Source: Pseudomonas rhodesiae
GTDB taxonomy: Bacteria; Pseudomonadota; Gammaproteobacteria; Pseudomonadales; Pseudomonadaceae
NCBI RefSeq assembly: GCF_007858255.1
Contig: NZ_VFEU01000015.1
Coordinates: 53,770-117,769 of the forward strand
Reading direction: 5' to 3'
Length of the DNA stretch: 64,000 bases
Shown here: positions 48,628-56,863 of the stretch, piece by piece
Layout of the letters: each line of letters opens with the position of its first letter
Position numbering within the stretch: the first letter of the stretch is position 1
Translations under genes and position numbers: made by a program
Notes under the pieces: generated by a model
What the model saw: only the letters and a program-made list of their open reading frames with translations
What the model was told of the DNA's origin: nothing
Databases searched by the model: none

Positions 48628-49395
48628 TTACTGACCCGGAATGTCCTTGCGCAGTTTCACCGGATCCTGCTGCTTTTTCTTTTTCGCGATGGCGGTGCGC
48701 ATCTTGATGTTTACCGCTTCCACCGCCAGCGAGAACGCCATGGCGAAGTAGACGTAACCCTTCGGCACATGCACATCGAAGGATTCGGCGATCAGCACGG
48801 TACCCACCACCAGCAGGAACGACAGCGCGAGCATTTTCAATGACGGGTGTTTATCGATGAACTCGCTGATCTTGCCGGCCGCCAGCATCATCACCAGTAC
48901 GGCGACGACGATCGCGGCGACCATGACCGGCACATGGGACACCATGCCGACCGCAGTGATCACCGAGTCCAGGGAGAACACGATGTCGATGATCGCGATC
49001 TGGATGATGGTGTAGATGAACTTGCCACCGGCGCCCTTGGGCTCCTCGTGGGTTTCGTCTTCGCCTTCCAGCGCGTGGTACATCTCCTGGGAGCTTTTCC
49101 ACAGCAGGAACAGGCCACCGAAGAACAGAATCAGGTCGCGACCGGAAATGCCCTGGCCGAGGACCACGAACAGGTCGGCGGTCAATTGCATCACCCAAGT
49201 GATCGACAGCAGCAGCATGATGCGCGTGACCATTGCCAGCGCCAGGCCGAAAATCCGGGTGCGCGCTTGCATGTGCTTGGGCATGCGGCTGACCAGGATC
49301 GAAATCATGATGATGTTATCGATGCCCAGGACGATCTCGAGGGCCGTCAGGGTGAAGAAGGCAATCCAGATCTCCGGATTGGTCAGCCATTCCAT
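48628..49395 (-). CDS. TerC family integral membrane protein
   Basis: This 255-residue protein has seven hydrophobic helices and the TerC metal-site motifs: ALEIVLGIDNIIMISILV (Asp in TM1) and DIVFSLDSVITAVGMV (the second Asp). The family exports Mn2+ or protects against tellurite. The tail is basic (AKKKKQQDPVKLRKDIPGQ). The ATG at 49395 gives MEWLTNPEIWIAF and AAAGGAAT lies 5 nt upstream; the ATG six codons earlier is less likely. Confidence 0.9.
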   Translation of the reverse strand: MEWLTNPEIWIAFFTLTALEIVLGIDNIIMISILVSRMPKHMQARTRIFGLALAMVTRIMLLLSITWVMQLTADLFVVLGQGISGRDLILFFGGLFLLWKSSQEMYHALEGEDETHEEPKGAGGKFIYTIIQIAIIDIVFSLDSVITAVGMVSHVPVMVAAIVVAVLVMMLAAGKISEFIDKHPSLKMLALSFLLVVGTVLIAESFDVHVPKGYVYFAMAFSLAVEAVNIKMRTAIAKKKKQQDPVKLRKDIPGQ

Positions 49396-49458
49396 GTGTA
49401 TTCCTTTGCGCAAGTGTTGAACCGCGCCGGTCTGGAACCGGCGCAGTGGGTTGTACGG

Positions 49459-50766
49459 TTATAGAGTGCTGAACAGCGGAAAAATCCCCATCAGCAAGGC
49501 GGCGAACATTATGCACAGGCACACCAGCACTGCCCACTTCAACGTAAAGCGCTGGTGGTCGCCAAATTCGATACCGGCCAGGGCCACCAGCAGGTAGGTC
49601 GAGGGGACCAACGGGCTGAGCAAGTGCACGGGCTGACCAACGATGGAAGCGCGGGCCATTTCCACGGCGGTAATGCCATAGTGGCTGGCGGCTTCGGCGA
49701 GTACTGGCAGTACGCCATAGTAGAACGCGTCGTTGGACATGAAGAACGTGAACGGCATGCTCACCAGCGCGGTGATCACCGCCAGGTACGGGCCCAACGC
49801 TTCAGGGATGACCGCCAGCAGGCTCTTGGACATAGCATCGACCATGCCGGTACCCGACAGAATGCCGGTGAAAATGCCCGCCGCGAAGATCAGCCCCACC
49901 ACCGCCAGCACGCTGCCGGCGTGAGCGGCTACGCGGTCTTTTTGTTGTTGCAGGCACGGGTAGTTGACGATCATCGCGATGCTGAACGCCACCATGAACA
50001 GCACCGGCAGCGGCAACAGACCTGCAATCAGAGTGCACATCAGCGCCAGGGTCAGGGCGCCGTTGAACCAGATCAGCTTGGGACGGCGAGCGTCCGGGTA
50101 CTGCGACACACTGATCTCGCTGTGGTCGATTTCGTCGCCTTGCAGGTGCAGTTCACCCAAGCGCGCACGTTCGCGCTTGCCATACATGTAAGCGATCACC
50201 AGGATCGCCACCACGCCGGCGGCCATGGCGGGGATCATGGGTACGAAAATATCCGACGGGTCCACATGCAGCGCACTGGCGGCGCGGGCGGTGGGGCCGC
50301 CCCAGGGGGTCATGTTCATCACGCCACCGGCGAGGATGATCAGGCCGGCCATGATCCGCGGGCTCATGCCGATCCGCTGGTACAGCGGCAGCATGGCGGC
50401 TACGCAGATCATGTACGTGGTGGCGCCGTCACCGTCGAGGGACACCACCAGGGCCAGCACCGCGGTGCCGACCGAGACTTTCAGCGGGTCGCCCTTGACC
50501 ATCTTGAGGATCTTGCGCACGGCCGGGTCGAACAGGCCGGAGTCGATCATCAAGGCAAAGTAGAGGATGGCGAACATCAGCATCACGCCGGTCGGCGCGA
50601 GCTTGGTGATGCCTTCGAGCATCATCGGGCCGATCTTCGGCGCGAAGCCGCCGAACAGCGCGAACAGGATCGGCACAATGATCAAGGCGATCAGCGCGGA
50701 CAAGCGCTTGGTCATGATCAGGAACATGAACGTGATGACCATGGCAAAGCCAAGGAAAGTCAGCAT
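49459..50766 (-). CDS. CitMHS family citrate:cation symporter
   Basis: This 435-residue transporter has 11-12 hydrophobic segments and CitMHS blocks such as SLDGDGATTYMICVAAMLPLY (written in two parts across residues 110-130), MNMTPWGGPTARAASAL and FMSNDAFYYGVLPVLAE. It imports citrate, probably complexed with Mg2+ or Ca2+. It corresponds to PA5468. The 276-nt gap upstream (50767-51042) up to the DUF4105 stop holds nothing that I can support. Confidence 0.92.
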   Translation of the reverse strand: MLTFLGFAMVITFMFLIMTKRLSALIALIIVPILFALFGGFAPKIGPMMLEGITKLAPTGVMLMFAILYFALMIDSGLFDPAVRKILKMVKGDPLKVSVGTAVLALVVSLDGDGATTYMICVAAMLPLYQRIGMSPRIMAGLIILAGGVMNMTPWGGPTARAASALHVDPSDIFVPMIPAMAAGVVAILVIAYMYGKRERARLGELHLQGDEIDHSEISVSQYPDARRPKLIWFNGALTLALMCTLIAGLLPLPVLFMVAFSIAMIVNYPCLQQQKDRVAAHAGSVLAVVGLIFAAGIFTGILSGTGMVDAMSKSLLAVIPEALGPYLAVITALVSMPFTFFMSNDAFYYGVLPVLAEAASHYGITAVEMARASIVGQPVHLLSPLVPSTYLLVALAGIEFGDHQRFTLKWAVLVCLCIMFAALLMGIFPLFSTL

Positions 50767-51042
50767 AGGAATACTCCAGGCGTAGCGCGGCTAGGGAATG
50801 GCGAACCGGAACGGTTCAGCGCAGAACGACAGTCACGAGGCTTACGGATGGAGTTGGAGCGAACAGGCGGGTACGGACGGACATCGGGGATCACCATTGT
50901 TGTTGTGTACAGCCGGTCTGTTGCCGGCAGTTGGGGGCGATCCTAGACGCGTAAGCTTTCAGCCAGCTTTCGCTGGCAAAACAGTTGTTGGTGGGAAGAC
51001 GCGCGGTATTCAGGGGAACGCATGTCAACTATCGCGGGGGCT

Positions 51043-53004
51043 TCAGGGCAGTTCGAGGCCGCCCGCTGCCTTGTGCAGACTGCGCAGATGTTCTCCGACC
51101 TGCTTGAGGTTGGCTTCACAGGCAGCAATCTCGGCGGCACGGGACGGATCCAGCAGCGCCCTCACCTCTTTGTCCAGCTCGCCGGTCAGCGACTGCAACT
51201 GCTTCTGGCGCTCGGCACTTTCCGACTCCAGGCGCGTGGCTTCCGACGGCTGCGGCAGACCGTAGCCGCCACTGCCCAGCAGTTCAGCCGGGCGACTGAG
51301 AAAGCCGCTGTTGGCAAGGATCTGCTGCAACGTAGCGTTGGCTTTCTCCATGCCGCCGTTGTTCAACTCGCGGGCGCCGAGGTAACGCTGCTTGACCTCA
51401 TCCTGGGCCAGCATCAGCTGTTTACGGAAGCTCGCCTGTTCCAACAGCAGCAACGCCGCACTGGTGCGCAGATCGGCCTGCTTGAACCACACACGACGTT
51501 GCTCGGCGCTGAGGGAGAGCCAGTCTTCAACCTGAGTCTGTTTGATCGGCAGATGTTTGCGCAGCACGTCGAACATGGCCTGGTAGCGTTCGCGGAAGGA
51601 GTCGAAGTGATACCCCAGACGCAGTGCTTCACGTTTGTCGTCCAGCACGCTGGTATCGGCCAGACCGCGAGCCTGCAGTACTTCCAGCAAACCATTGGGG
51701 GTGATGTTGTCCAGGCCGGTCAGCTGCGGATTGGCGCTGCCGCTGCGCAACAGTTTCAGGCTTTCCACGGCACAGTTATTGGACAGGAAGAAATAGTTGC
51801 CGTCGTAGCTCCAGTGCATTTCAGCGGCGTGCTCGACGGTTTCGTTGATCTCCCGGCGCGTGAGTTTCAGCGGGACGGAGGCCAGGCCGCGTAGTTCGGT
51901 CTTGGTGTATTCATCGATCACCTGCGCCAGCGGCAATACGAACAGCCGTGACGGGTATTTGCCCACCAGACCGTCCCAGCTCGACAGTTGCACGTCACCG
52001 ACGAAGGCGCGGTAGGACAGCACCAGGTGCTGGTCCAGATCCAGCCGACAGTCCGGCCCACGCGGGCGGCCCGGGGCGCAGATCACCAGACGCAACATGC
52101 TGTGGCCCCAACGGCTCACCAGGTTCTGGTTGGCTTCGGCCAGCAAGTAGTCAATCTGGTACACCCGCTCGGGATCGATATGGCCCAGCGGCGTTTTGGC
52201 GAAATCGTTGCCGGCATTGAGAAACGCGTAAGTCTTGGCGCAGGCATCCTGTTCGGGCGGGGCCCAGCCGAAGTGATCGCGGTAGTAACGGAACAGTGCC
52301 GGGCGCCGGCAAGCGTAGCTCGGGTCGAGGAGGAAGTACTCCATATTGACCGCGACGAATTCCAGCGGGCTGGTGGTTTCGTACAGGTCGGGGCTGCGCA
52401 CCACCTGGCGGTTGTGTTGTTCGCGTTCGCCGCGCCTGCCGACGTATTGCGGCCAACCGGCGAGGTCGAGCAATCGCGGGTCATCGCTGAGGGTGAAGCG
52501 CCGGTCGTTCTGGCCACGGCACTGATCCGGCAGGCCGATCACGCCGGTGATGCTGTTCTGGCGGCTGCAGCGCTGGATCAGCCTGCGGTCGTCTTCGGGC
52601 CACAGGCGCGCGCGATCATAGATGTGAGTCAGTTCATGCAGGACCGTGGCCAGCATTTCCCGGCGCACGGTGCCGTGGGGGCGATTGGTTTTACGCGTGG
52701 CGGCGCTGCCGTCGGTCAGGCTGGCCAACAGGTTGCGGTTGAGGTCCAGCTCGGACACCAGGGAGGCTTGGCCGTAAGCGTTTGCGGGCATCTGGTCGGT
52801 CCAGCCGACATCGATGCGTCGGTCCAGTTGCTCGATAAAGCGCGGCGGCAACGCGCGCATCGCATCATCGAGCAATGCCTGGCTGGCCTGCTGTTCAGCC
52901 GGGCTCAAACCCTCGGTCTTGAGCCGCAGTTGCAGGCTGGCCTGGGCAGCGCTGGCGCATAGCAGCACAGTCCCGGCCAGGAGCCAGGCCGCGAGGCGCC
53001 TCAC
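51043..53004 (-). CDS. Exported DUF4105 (Lnb-like) protein with N-terminal HExxH motif
   Basis: This 653-residue exported protein starts at GTG (53004) and has a signal peptide (about 1-22, cut near AQA-SLQ). Residues 123-127 are HELTH, an HExxH zincin-type motif inside MLATVLHELTHIYDRARLW. The middle (about 275-440) matches DUF4105, with His301 in SRWGHSMLRL and Cys411 in FFLSNNCAVESLKLL. The NC motif and upstream His are the pattern of circularly permuted papain-like enzymes. I recall that DUF4105 has been renamed after Lnb, a lipoprotein N-acyltransferase, but this is from memory. The C-terminal third is helical. Function is unknown; a peptidase or acyltransferase is possible. Its start overlaps the DUF2388 stop by 4 nt (GTGA). 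Confidence 0.8.
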   Translation of the reverse strand: MRRLAAWLLAGTVLLCASAAQASLQLRLKTEGLSPAEQQASQALLDDAMRALPPRFIEQLDRRIDVGWTDQMPANAYGQASLVSELDLNRNLLASLTDGSAATRKTNRPHGTVRREMLATVLHELTHIYDRARLWPEDDRRLIQRCSRQNSITGVIGLPDQCRGQNDRRFTLSDDPRLLDLAGWPQYVGRRGEREQHNRQVVRSPDLYETTSPLEFVAVNMEYFLLDPSYACRRPALFRYYRDHFGWAPPEQDACAKTYAFLNAGNDFAKTPLGHIDPERVYQIDYLLAEANQNLVSRWGHSMLRLVICAPGRPRGPDCRLDLDQHLVLSYRAFVGDVQLSSWDGLVGKYPSRLFVLPLAQVIDEYTKTELRGLASVPLKLTRREINETVEHAAEMHWSYDGNYFFLSNNCAVESLKLLRSGSANPQLTGLDNITPNGLLEVLQARGLADTSVLDDKREALRLGYHFDSFRERYQAMFDVLRKHLPIKQTQVEDWLSLSAEQRRVWFKQADLRTSAALLLLEQASFRKQLMLAQDEVKQRYLGARELNNGGMEKANATLQQILANSGFLSRPAELLGSGGYGLPQPSEATRLESESAERQKQLQSLTGELDKEVRALLDPSRAAEIAACEANLKQVGEHLRSLHKAAGGLELP

Positions 53005-53321
53005 AGTGCGAGGATGGCTTCGGCGAGAGTCTTGTCGCTGGCATCGCGTGCTTCAGGCAGGCGGGTTCGCAGGGTATCGAAGGCGGCCTCCAGTTGCGCC
53101 CCACGGATTTCGCCGTTGGTGGCGACAAAACTGGCGGCGTCGTCGTGGGCTTCGCGTACGACCTTGGAATCGCGGATGGAGGTGGTGGTGTCCGAGGTGA
53201 AATCAATGGTGCGACCGGAGGCGCGCACAATGATGTTACTGGTGGCCACCAGGGTATGCGCCTGGGCAACATCGGCCAACAACAGCAGGCCAAGGGTGGC
53301 GACGATCAGCGGGCTACGCAT
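53001..53321 (-). CDS. DUF2388 small exported protein, paralogue 1
   Basis: This 106-residue protein has a signal peptide (cut near AQA-HTL, residue 21). The mature domain contains VVREAHDDAASFVATNGEIR, RGAQLEAAFDTLR and LAEAILAL. All three DUF2388 copies share the core DDAAxFVA..G..RGxxLExAL and the end LAxAIL. It is translationally coupled to the DUF4105 gene by a 4-nt overlap. The role is unknown; the coupling suggests a partner or substrate of that protein. Confidence 0.87.
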   Translation of the reverse strand: MRSPLIVATLGLLLLADVAQAHTLVATSNIIVRASGRTIDFTSDTTTSIRDSKVVREAHDDAASFVATNGEIRGAQLEAAFDTLRTRLPEARDASDKTLAEAILAL

Positions 53322-53347
53322 GGAATGACTCCGAAATACAAAGGTGA

Positions 53348-53656
53348 TTATTGGACGAGAATTGCTTGCGCCAGTTCAAGGTCGCTGGCGTTAAGTTTTG
53401 GCTGGCTGCGGCGCAGGTAATCCAATGCCGACTCCAGCCGTGCTCCCCGCCACTGACCGTCAGTGGCAACGAAAGCGGCGGCATCATCCTGGGCCGCCAT
53501 GACGACTTTTCTGTCGAGAGGTGCGGAAGTCACTTTGCTGGTGGCGTACGCGCTCGCGACGGTGCCCTGAATGGTCACGTCAAAGGCAGAGGCAATGGGC
53601 GACCAACTGGCAGAAAACAATATAGGAACGATGAGCAAACGGTATGAAAAAGCCAT
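53348..53656 (-). CDS. DUF2388 small exported protein, paralogue 2
   Basis: This 102-residue protein has a signal peptide (MAFSYRLLIVPILFSASWSP, cut near ASA-FDV). The mature part has VVMAAQDDAAAFVATDGQWR and RGARLESALDYLRR. It is the most divergent of the three, with a shorter beta-like N-terminus. The ATG at 53656 is chosen because it opens the signal peptide; an upstream ATG at 53725 would bury it. Confidence 0.83.
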   Translation of the reverse strand: MAFSYRLLIVPILFSASWSPIASAFDVTIQGTVASAYATSKVTSAPLDRKVVMAAQDDAAAFVATDGQWRGARLESALDYLRRSQPKLNASDLELAQAILVQ

Positions 53657-53759
53657 AGGACTCGACAACTGAAAACGAGCGGCAAGGCTAGCGCAAAGCC
53701 CCGGCAAGGGCCAGTGCGAAGGCATCCGGGAGCGGCAGAGGCTCCCGTTGCATGGTGTT

Positions 53760-54080
53760 TCAGATTGCCAGGATGGCTTGGGCCAACTGTGCGTCCGTCG
53801 CGGTGTTCAATTGCGGGGCTTGTTGGCGGATTTGAGCCAGGGCGCTTTCCAGCTTCACTCCACGAATTGCACCTTCGCTGGCGACAAAGCTGGCGGCGTC
53901 GTCACGGGCGGCGCGTACGACTTTGTTGTCACGTAGGGACGAAGTGGCATCGGAGGTCGCGTCGGACGTGGCTTTCAGGGCGCCAACGATGGAGTCGGTG
54001 GTCACGATAAAGCTGCTCGCGTTGGCAGTGGTAGCCAGGGTCAATAGAGCAGCGGCACTCAGCAGGCGAAGACGGGACAT
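53760..54080 (-). CDS. DUF2388 small exported protein, paralogue 3
   Basis: This 106-residue protein has a signal peptide (cut near ANA-SSF, residue 21). The mature part is Thr/Ser-rich at first (ALKATSDATSDATSSLRDNK), then VVRAARDDAASFVASEGAIR and RGVKLESALAQIRQQ. GGAGTCACACC precedes the ATG. It heads the cluster of three paralogues and the DUF4105 gene, all in one direction with gaps of 103, 26 and -4 nt. Confidence 0.87.
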   Translation of the reverse strand: MSRLRLLSAAALLTLATTANASSFIVTTDSIVGALKATSDATSDATSSLRDNKVVRAARDDAASFVASEGAIRGVKLESALAQIRQQAPQLNTATDAQLAQAILAI

Positions 54081-54214
54081 GGTGTGACTCCTTTAGATGA
54101 ACGATAAGTGGTGCAGAACAGTCGTTGGGGATCAGACGCCTGCTCCCCGTGCTTCGCCACTCGGTAGCTGGATATTAAGCCGCCATTTATCCGTTCGGAA
54201 AGCTTCTTGACTGT

Positions 54215-54400
54215 CTAGTCACGCCAGAAGGGTTTGGACAGCTCGGCAATACGATCACCCTGAGTGATGCCTGCATCGGCCAAGTCTCGCGGATCAAGCT
54301 GAGCCAGCTGGCGCCTACCGTGAGCACGCTGCGCCCAACGGCCAAGGCCGTCGACGATACGACGTGTCAGCCGCTTATATAGAGCGTCTCGATTAGTCAT
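54215..54400 (-). CDS. DUF1127 small protein
   Basis: This 61-residue basic protein ends with the DUF1127 signature RRQLAQLDPRDLADAGITQG then AELSKPFWRD. Its N-terminus is helical and Arg-rich. Small DUF1127 proteins are linked in other bacteria to phosphate, stress or RNA-related regulation. Here the function is unknown. The upstream region (54401-54560) carries TTGTACC and ACTGTACT motifs. Confidence 0.88.
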   Translation of the reverse strand: MTNRDALYKRLTRRIVDGLGRWAQRAHGRRQLAQLDPRDLADAGITQGDRIAELSKPFWRD

Positions 54401-54560
54401 GGAAGGTGCCTTCGATTAGTTCTGAAGCACCATTGTGAGAGAGGTATATCGAGCGATACAGATACACTGCGGGCAAATTGTACCGCTAAAGTGTTCTATT
54501 ATTAGAACTGTACTGGTCTGGATATAGCGCTTCTGTTCGGTGCCAAAAATCGAATCCCCC

Positions 54561-54609
54561 AAACGACAAAGCCCGCCTCCGGTTTCCCGGGGCGGGCTTT
54601 GTTTTGTTC
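54561..54609 (-). terminator. Intrinsic terminator after the second DUF1127 gene
   Basis: AAAGCCCGCC (54568-54577) and GGCGGGCTTT (54591-54600) form a perfect 10-bp stem with T-rich sequence on both sides. It lies downstream of the minus-strand gene at 54661-54873. Confidence 0.8.
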
Positions 54610-54660
54610 AATCTGGTTGCTGGCAGTGGACCTAAGCAGGTCAGGGCCAGCGAGCGCTCA

Positions 54661-54873
54661 TTAGCGCCAGAACGGCTTGCTCAGCTCTTCGTAGCGTTGA
54701 GCTTCGCTGATACCAGCATCAGCCAGCAGACGCGAATCCAGACGAGCCAGTTGGTGACGGCTGGAGATGCGGCGCTGCCACAGCATCAGGTTGGCCAGAA
54801 CGCGCAGAGGCAGAGCGGCTTGGTGGTTTACGGCTTTTTCGGAGAACAGTTCGGAACTGAGTGTACGTTCCAT
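54661..54873 (-). CDS. DUF1127 small protein, second copy
   Basis: This 70-residue paralogue of the gene at 54215 starts MERTLSSELFSEKAVNHQAA. It ends RHQLARLDSRLLADAGISEA then YEELSKPFWR, the DUF1127 motif. GGAAGGATG lies about 6 nt before the ATG. The two genes have separate upstream regions that share CTGTATC-type and TGTAC-type motifs, so they may answer to the same regulator. Confidence 0.88.
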   Translation of the reverse strand: MERTLSSELFSEKAVNHQAALPLRVLANLMLWQRRISSRHQLARLDSRLLADAGISEAQRYEELSKPFWR

Positions 54874-54955
54874 GATGACATCCTTCCGCTTGTGGCGGGA
54901 TTAGGTAGTGGTTTAACTGATGCCAATGATCCTCTTCCGGGGCAACACTCTCTAG

Positions 54956-55175
54956 ATACAGTTCACCTGTATTGTGAGGGGCCAGTTAACTGTTTAATGA
55001 GGCTGTACGGTACGGAAATGGGGCAACTGTACCTGTTCGCACCTAAATGGTGCGAAATTGGCATTTTTTAAAGGTTGAGTAGGTAAATGGCGTAGGAAAT
55101 GACCGGTACAGCAGTACAGTTTTTTAAATTTTGGCGGGTTGCTTAAGGAGCTGAGGCAACTGTACTTGCCTCAGC
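54956..55175. promoter_or_regulatory. Cluster of operator-like repeats upstream of the DUF1127 gene
   Basis: This stretch of the 317-nt gap (54874-55190) holds an inverted repeat ATACAG-TTCAC-CTGTAT (54956-54972), CTGTACGGTAC (55003-55013), ACTGTACC (55026-55033), GGTACAGCAGTACAGT (55105-55120) and ACTGTACT (55159-55166). Further hairpins are TTCGCACC/GGTGCGAA (55036-55056) and CTGAGGCAA/TTGCCTCAG (55151-55174). The latter lies 16 nt past the CoA-transferase stop and may end that transcript. No coding frame is convincing. Confidence 0.45.
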
Positions 55176-55190
55176 CCCGAGGTGTATGAA

Positions 55191-56684
55191 TCAAGCCTTC
55201 AGCATATGCCCGGTTTCTTCCAGGTTGATGTGCCAGCTCAGTGCCTCGCGCAGGATGTGCGGGGTGTGGCCGCCTAATGCGCAAGCGGTCTCGAAGTAGG
55301 TGTTCAATGCATCGCGGTAAGCGGGGTGTACACAGTTATCGATGATCACCCGCGCCCGCTCCCGTGGCGCCAGGCCACGCAGGTCGGCCAGGCCTACTTC
55401 AGTCACTAGGATGTCCACGTCATGTTCGGTGTGATCCACATGGCTCACCATCGGCACCACGCTGGAAATCGCACCACCTTTGGCGATCGACTTGGTCACG
55501 AAGATCGCCAGATGCGCGTTGCGCGCGAAGTCGCCTGAACCGCCGATGCCGTTCATCATCCGCGTGCCGCATACATGGGTGGAGTTGACGTTGCCGTATA
55601 TGTCGAACTCCAGAGCGGTGTTGATACCGATAATGCCCAGGCGCCGCACCACTTCAGGGTGGTTGGAGATTTCCTGAGGGCGCAGCACCAATTTCTCTTT
55701 GTAGCGTTCCAGGTTGCCGAACACGTCGGCGTTGCGCCGTTCCGACAAGGTGATCGAACTGCCCGAGGCAAAGCTCAGCTTGCCGGCGTCGATCAGGTCA
55801 AATGTCGAGTCCTGCAGTACTTCCGAGTACATGGTCAGGTCTTCGAATGGCGAGTCGATCAAACCGCACATTACCGCGTTGGCAATGTTGCCGATCCCGG
55901 CCTGCAGCGGGCCGAGTTTGTTGGTCATGCGCCCGGCGTCCACTTCTTGCCTGAGGAAATTGATCAAGTGGTTGGCGATGCCCTGGGTGTCATCGTCAGG
56001 CGGGGTTACGGTAGACGCAGAGTCGGCCTGGTTGGTGATGACGATCGCGACGATCTTCTCCGGCGGAATCGGGATTGCGGTGCTGCCGATGCGGTCATCT
56101 ACCTTCACCAGTGGAATCGGTGTGCGGGTCGGCCGGTAGGTCGGTATATAGATGTCGTGCAGCCCTTCCAGGTTCGGGTTGTGCGCCAGGTTGATCTCGA
56201 CGATCACCTGCTTGGCGAAAATCGCGAAACTGGCCGAGTTGCCCACGGAGGTGGTGGGCACTATGTGACCCTGCTCGGTGATAGCAACCGCTTCGATCAC
56301 TGCAATGTCCGGGAGCTTGAGCTGGTTATTGCGCAGTTGCTCGACGGTTTCCGACAGGTGTTGATCGATGAACATCACCTCGCCTGCGTTGATGGCCTTG
56401 CGCAAGGTGCTGTCGACCTGGAACGGCATGCGTCTGGACAATACGCCGGCCTCGGTCAGCTGCTTGTCCAAGTCATTGCCCAGGCTGGCGCCGGTCATCA
56501 ACGTGATTTTCAGCGGGGAAGTCTTGGCGCGCTCGGCCAGGGCGTGGGGGACGGCCTTGGCTTCACCGGCACGGGTGAAACCACTCATGCCGACGGTCAT
56601 GCCGTCCTCGATCAGTGCGGCGGCGTCAGCCGCGCTCATGACCTTGTTCAACAGCGAAGGCAAGCGGATACGATCACGGTACAT
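55191..56684 (-). CDS. Acetyl-CoA hydrolase/succinyl-CoA:acetate CoA-transferase
   Basis: This 497-residue class I CoA-transferase (Cat1/AarC type) moves CoA between succinyl-CoA and acetate. The probable catalytic Glu is in LTMYSEVLQDS. Glycine-rich blocks GLIDSPFEDL and MMNGIGGSGDFARNAHL are the family's CoA-binding loops. The length matches AarC (about 505). Its place corresponds to PA5445. The gene stands alone between the DUF1127 gene and the pnt operon, whose terminator lies upstream of it. Confidence 0.92.
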   Translation of the reverse strand: MYRDRIRLPSLLNKVMSAADAAALIEDGMTVGMSGFTRAGEAKAVPHALAERAKTSPLKITLMTGASLGNDLDKQLTEAGVLSRRMPFQVDSTLRKAINAGEVMFIDQHLSETVEQLRNNQLKLPDIAVIEAVAITEQGHIVPTTSVGNSASFAIFAKQVIVEINLAHNPNLEGLHDIYIPTYRPTRTPIPLVKVDDRIGSTAIPIPPEKIVAIVITNQADSASTVTPPDDDTQGIANHLINFLRQEVDAGRMTNKLGPLQAGIGNIANAVMCGLIDSPFEDLTMYSEVLQDSTFDLIDAGKLSFASGSSITLSERRNADVFGNLERYKEKLVLRPQEISNHPEVVRRLGIIGINTALEFDIYGNVNSTHVCGTRMMNGIGGSGDFARNAHLAIFVTKSIAKGGAISSVVPMVSHVDHTEHDVDILVTEVGLADLRGLAPRERARVIIDNCVHPAYRDALNTYFETACALGGHTPHILREALSWHINLEETGHMLKA

Positions 56685-56808
56685 GAATTGTTATCTCAGG
56701 CTACGGAAGCAAGGTGGGCAGTGTAGTGATTTCAAAAAAATTCGGCCCGCTACCATGGTCGAATGCGAGGCAGCGATTTAGAGCCTTTGGTCGGGTTTCA
56801 TCCCGCAA

Positions 56809-56841
56809 CAAAAAACCCCAGCCTACTGCAGGCCGGGGTTT
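56809..56841 (-). terminator. Intrinsic terminator of the pnt operon
   Basis: On the minus strand AAACCCCGGCCTGC and GTAGGCTGGGGTTTTTT form a stem with one mismatched region and a T6 run. It lies 23 nt past the pntB stop. Confidence 0.75.
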
Positions 56842-56863
56842 CGGGTATTGCGCTGGCGCAGTG

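Noticed and set aside
49555..50946. 463-codon plus-strand open frame across the CitMHS gene
   Set aside because: It is the reverse reading of a membrane transporter; composition is dominated by His, Gln and Arg.
54540..54610. tRNA-like 3' end (GAATCCCCC near 54552)
   Set aside because: No cloverleaf can be drawn; the following stem is a plain intrinsic terminator.
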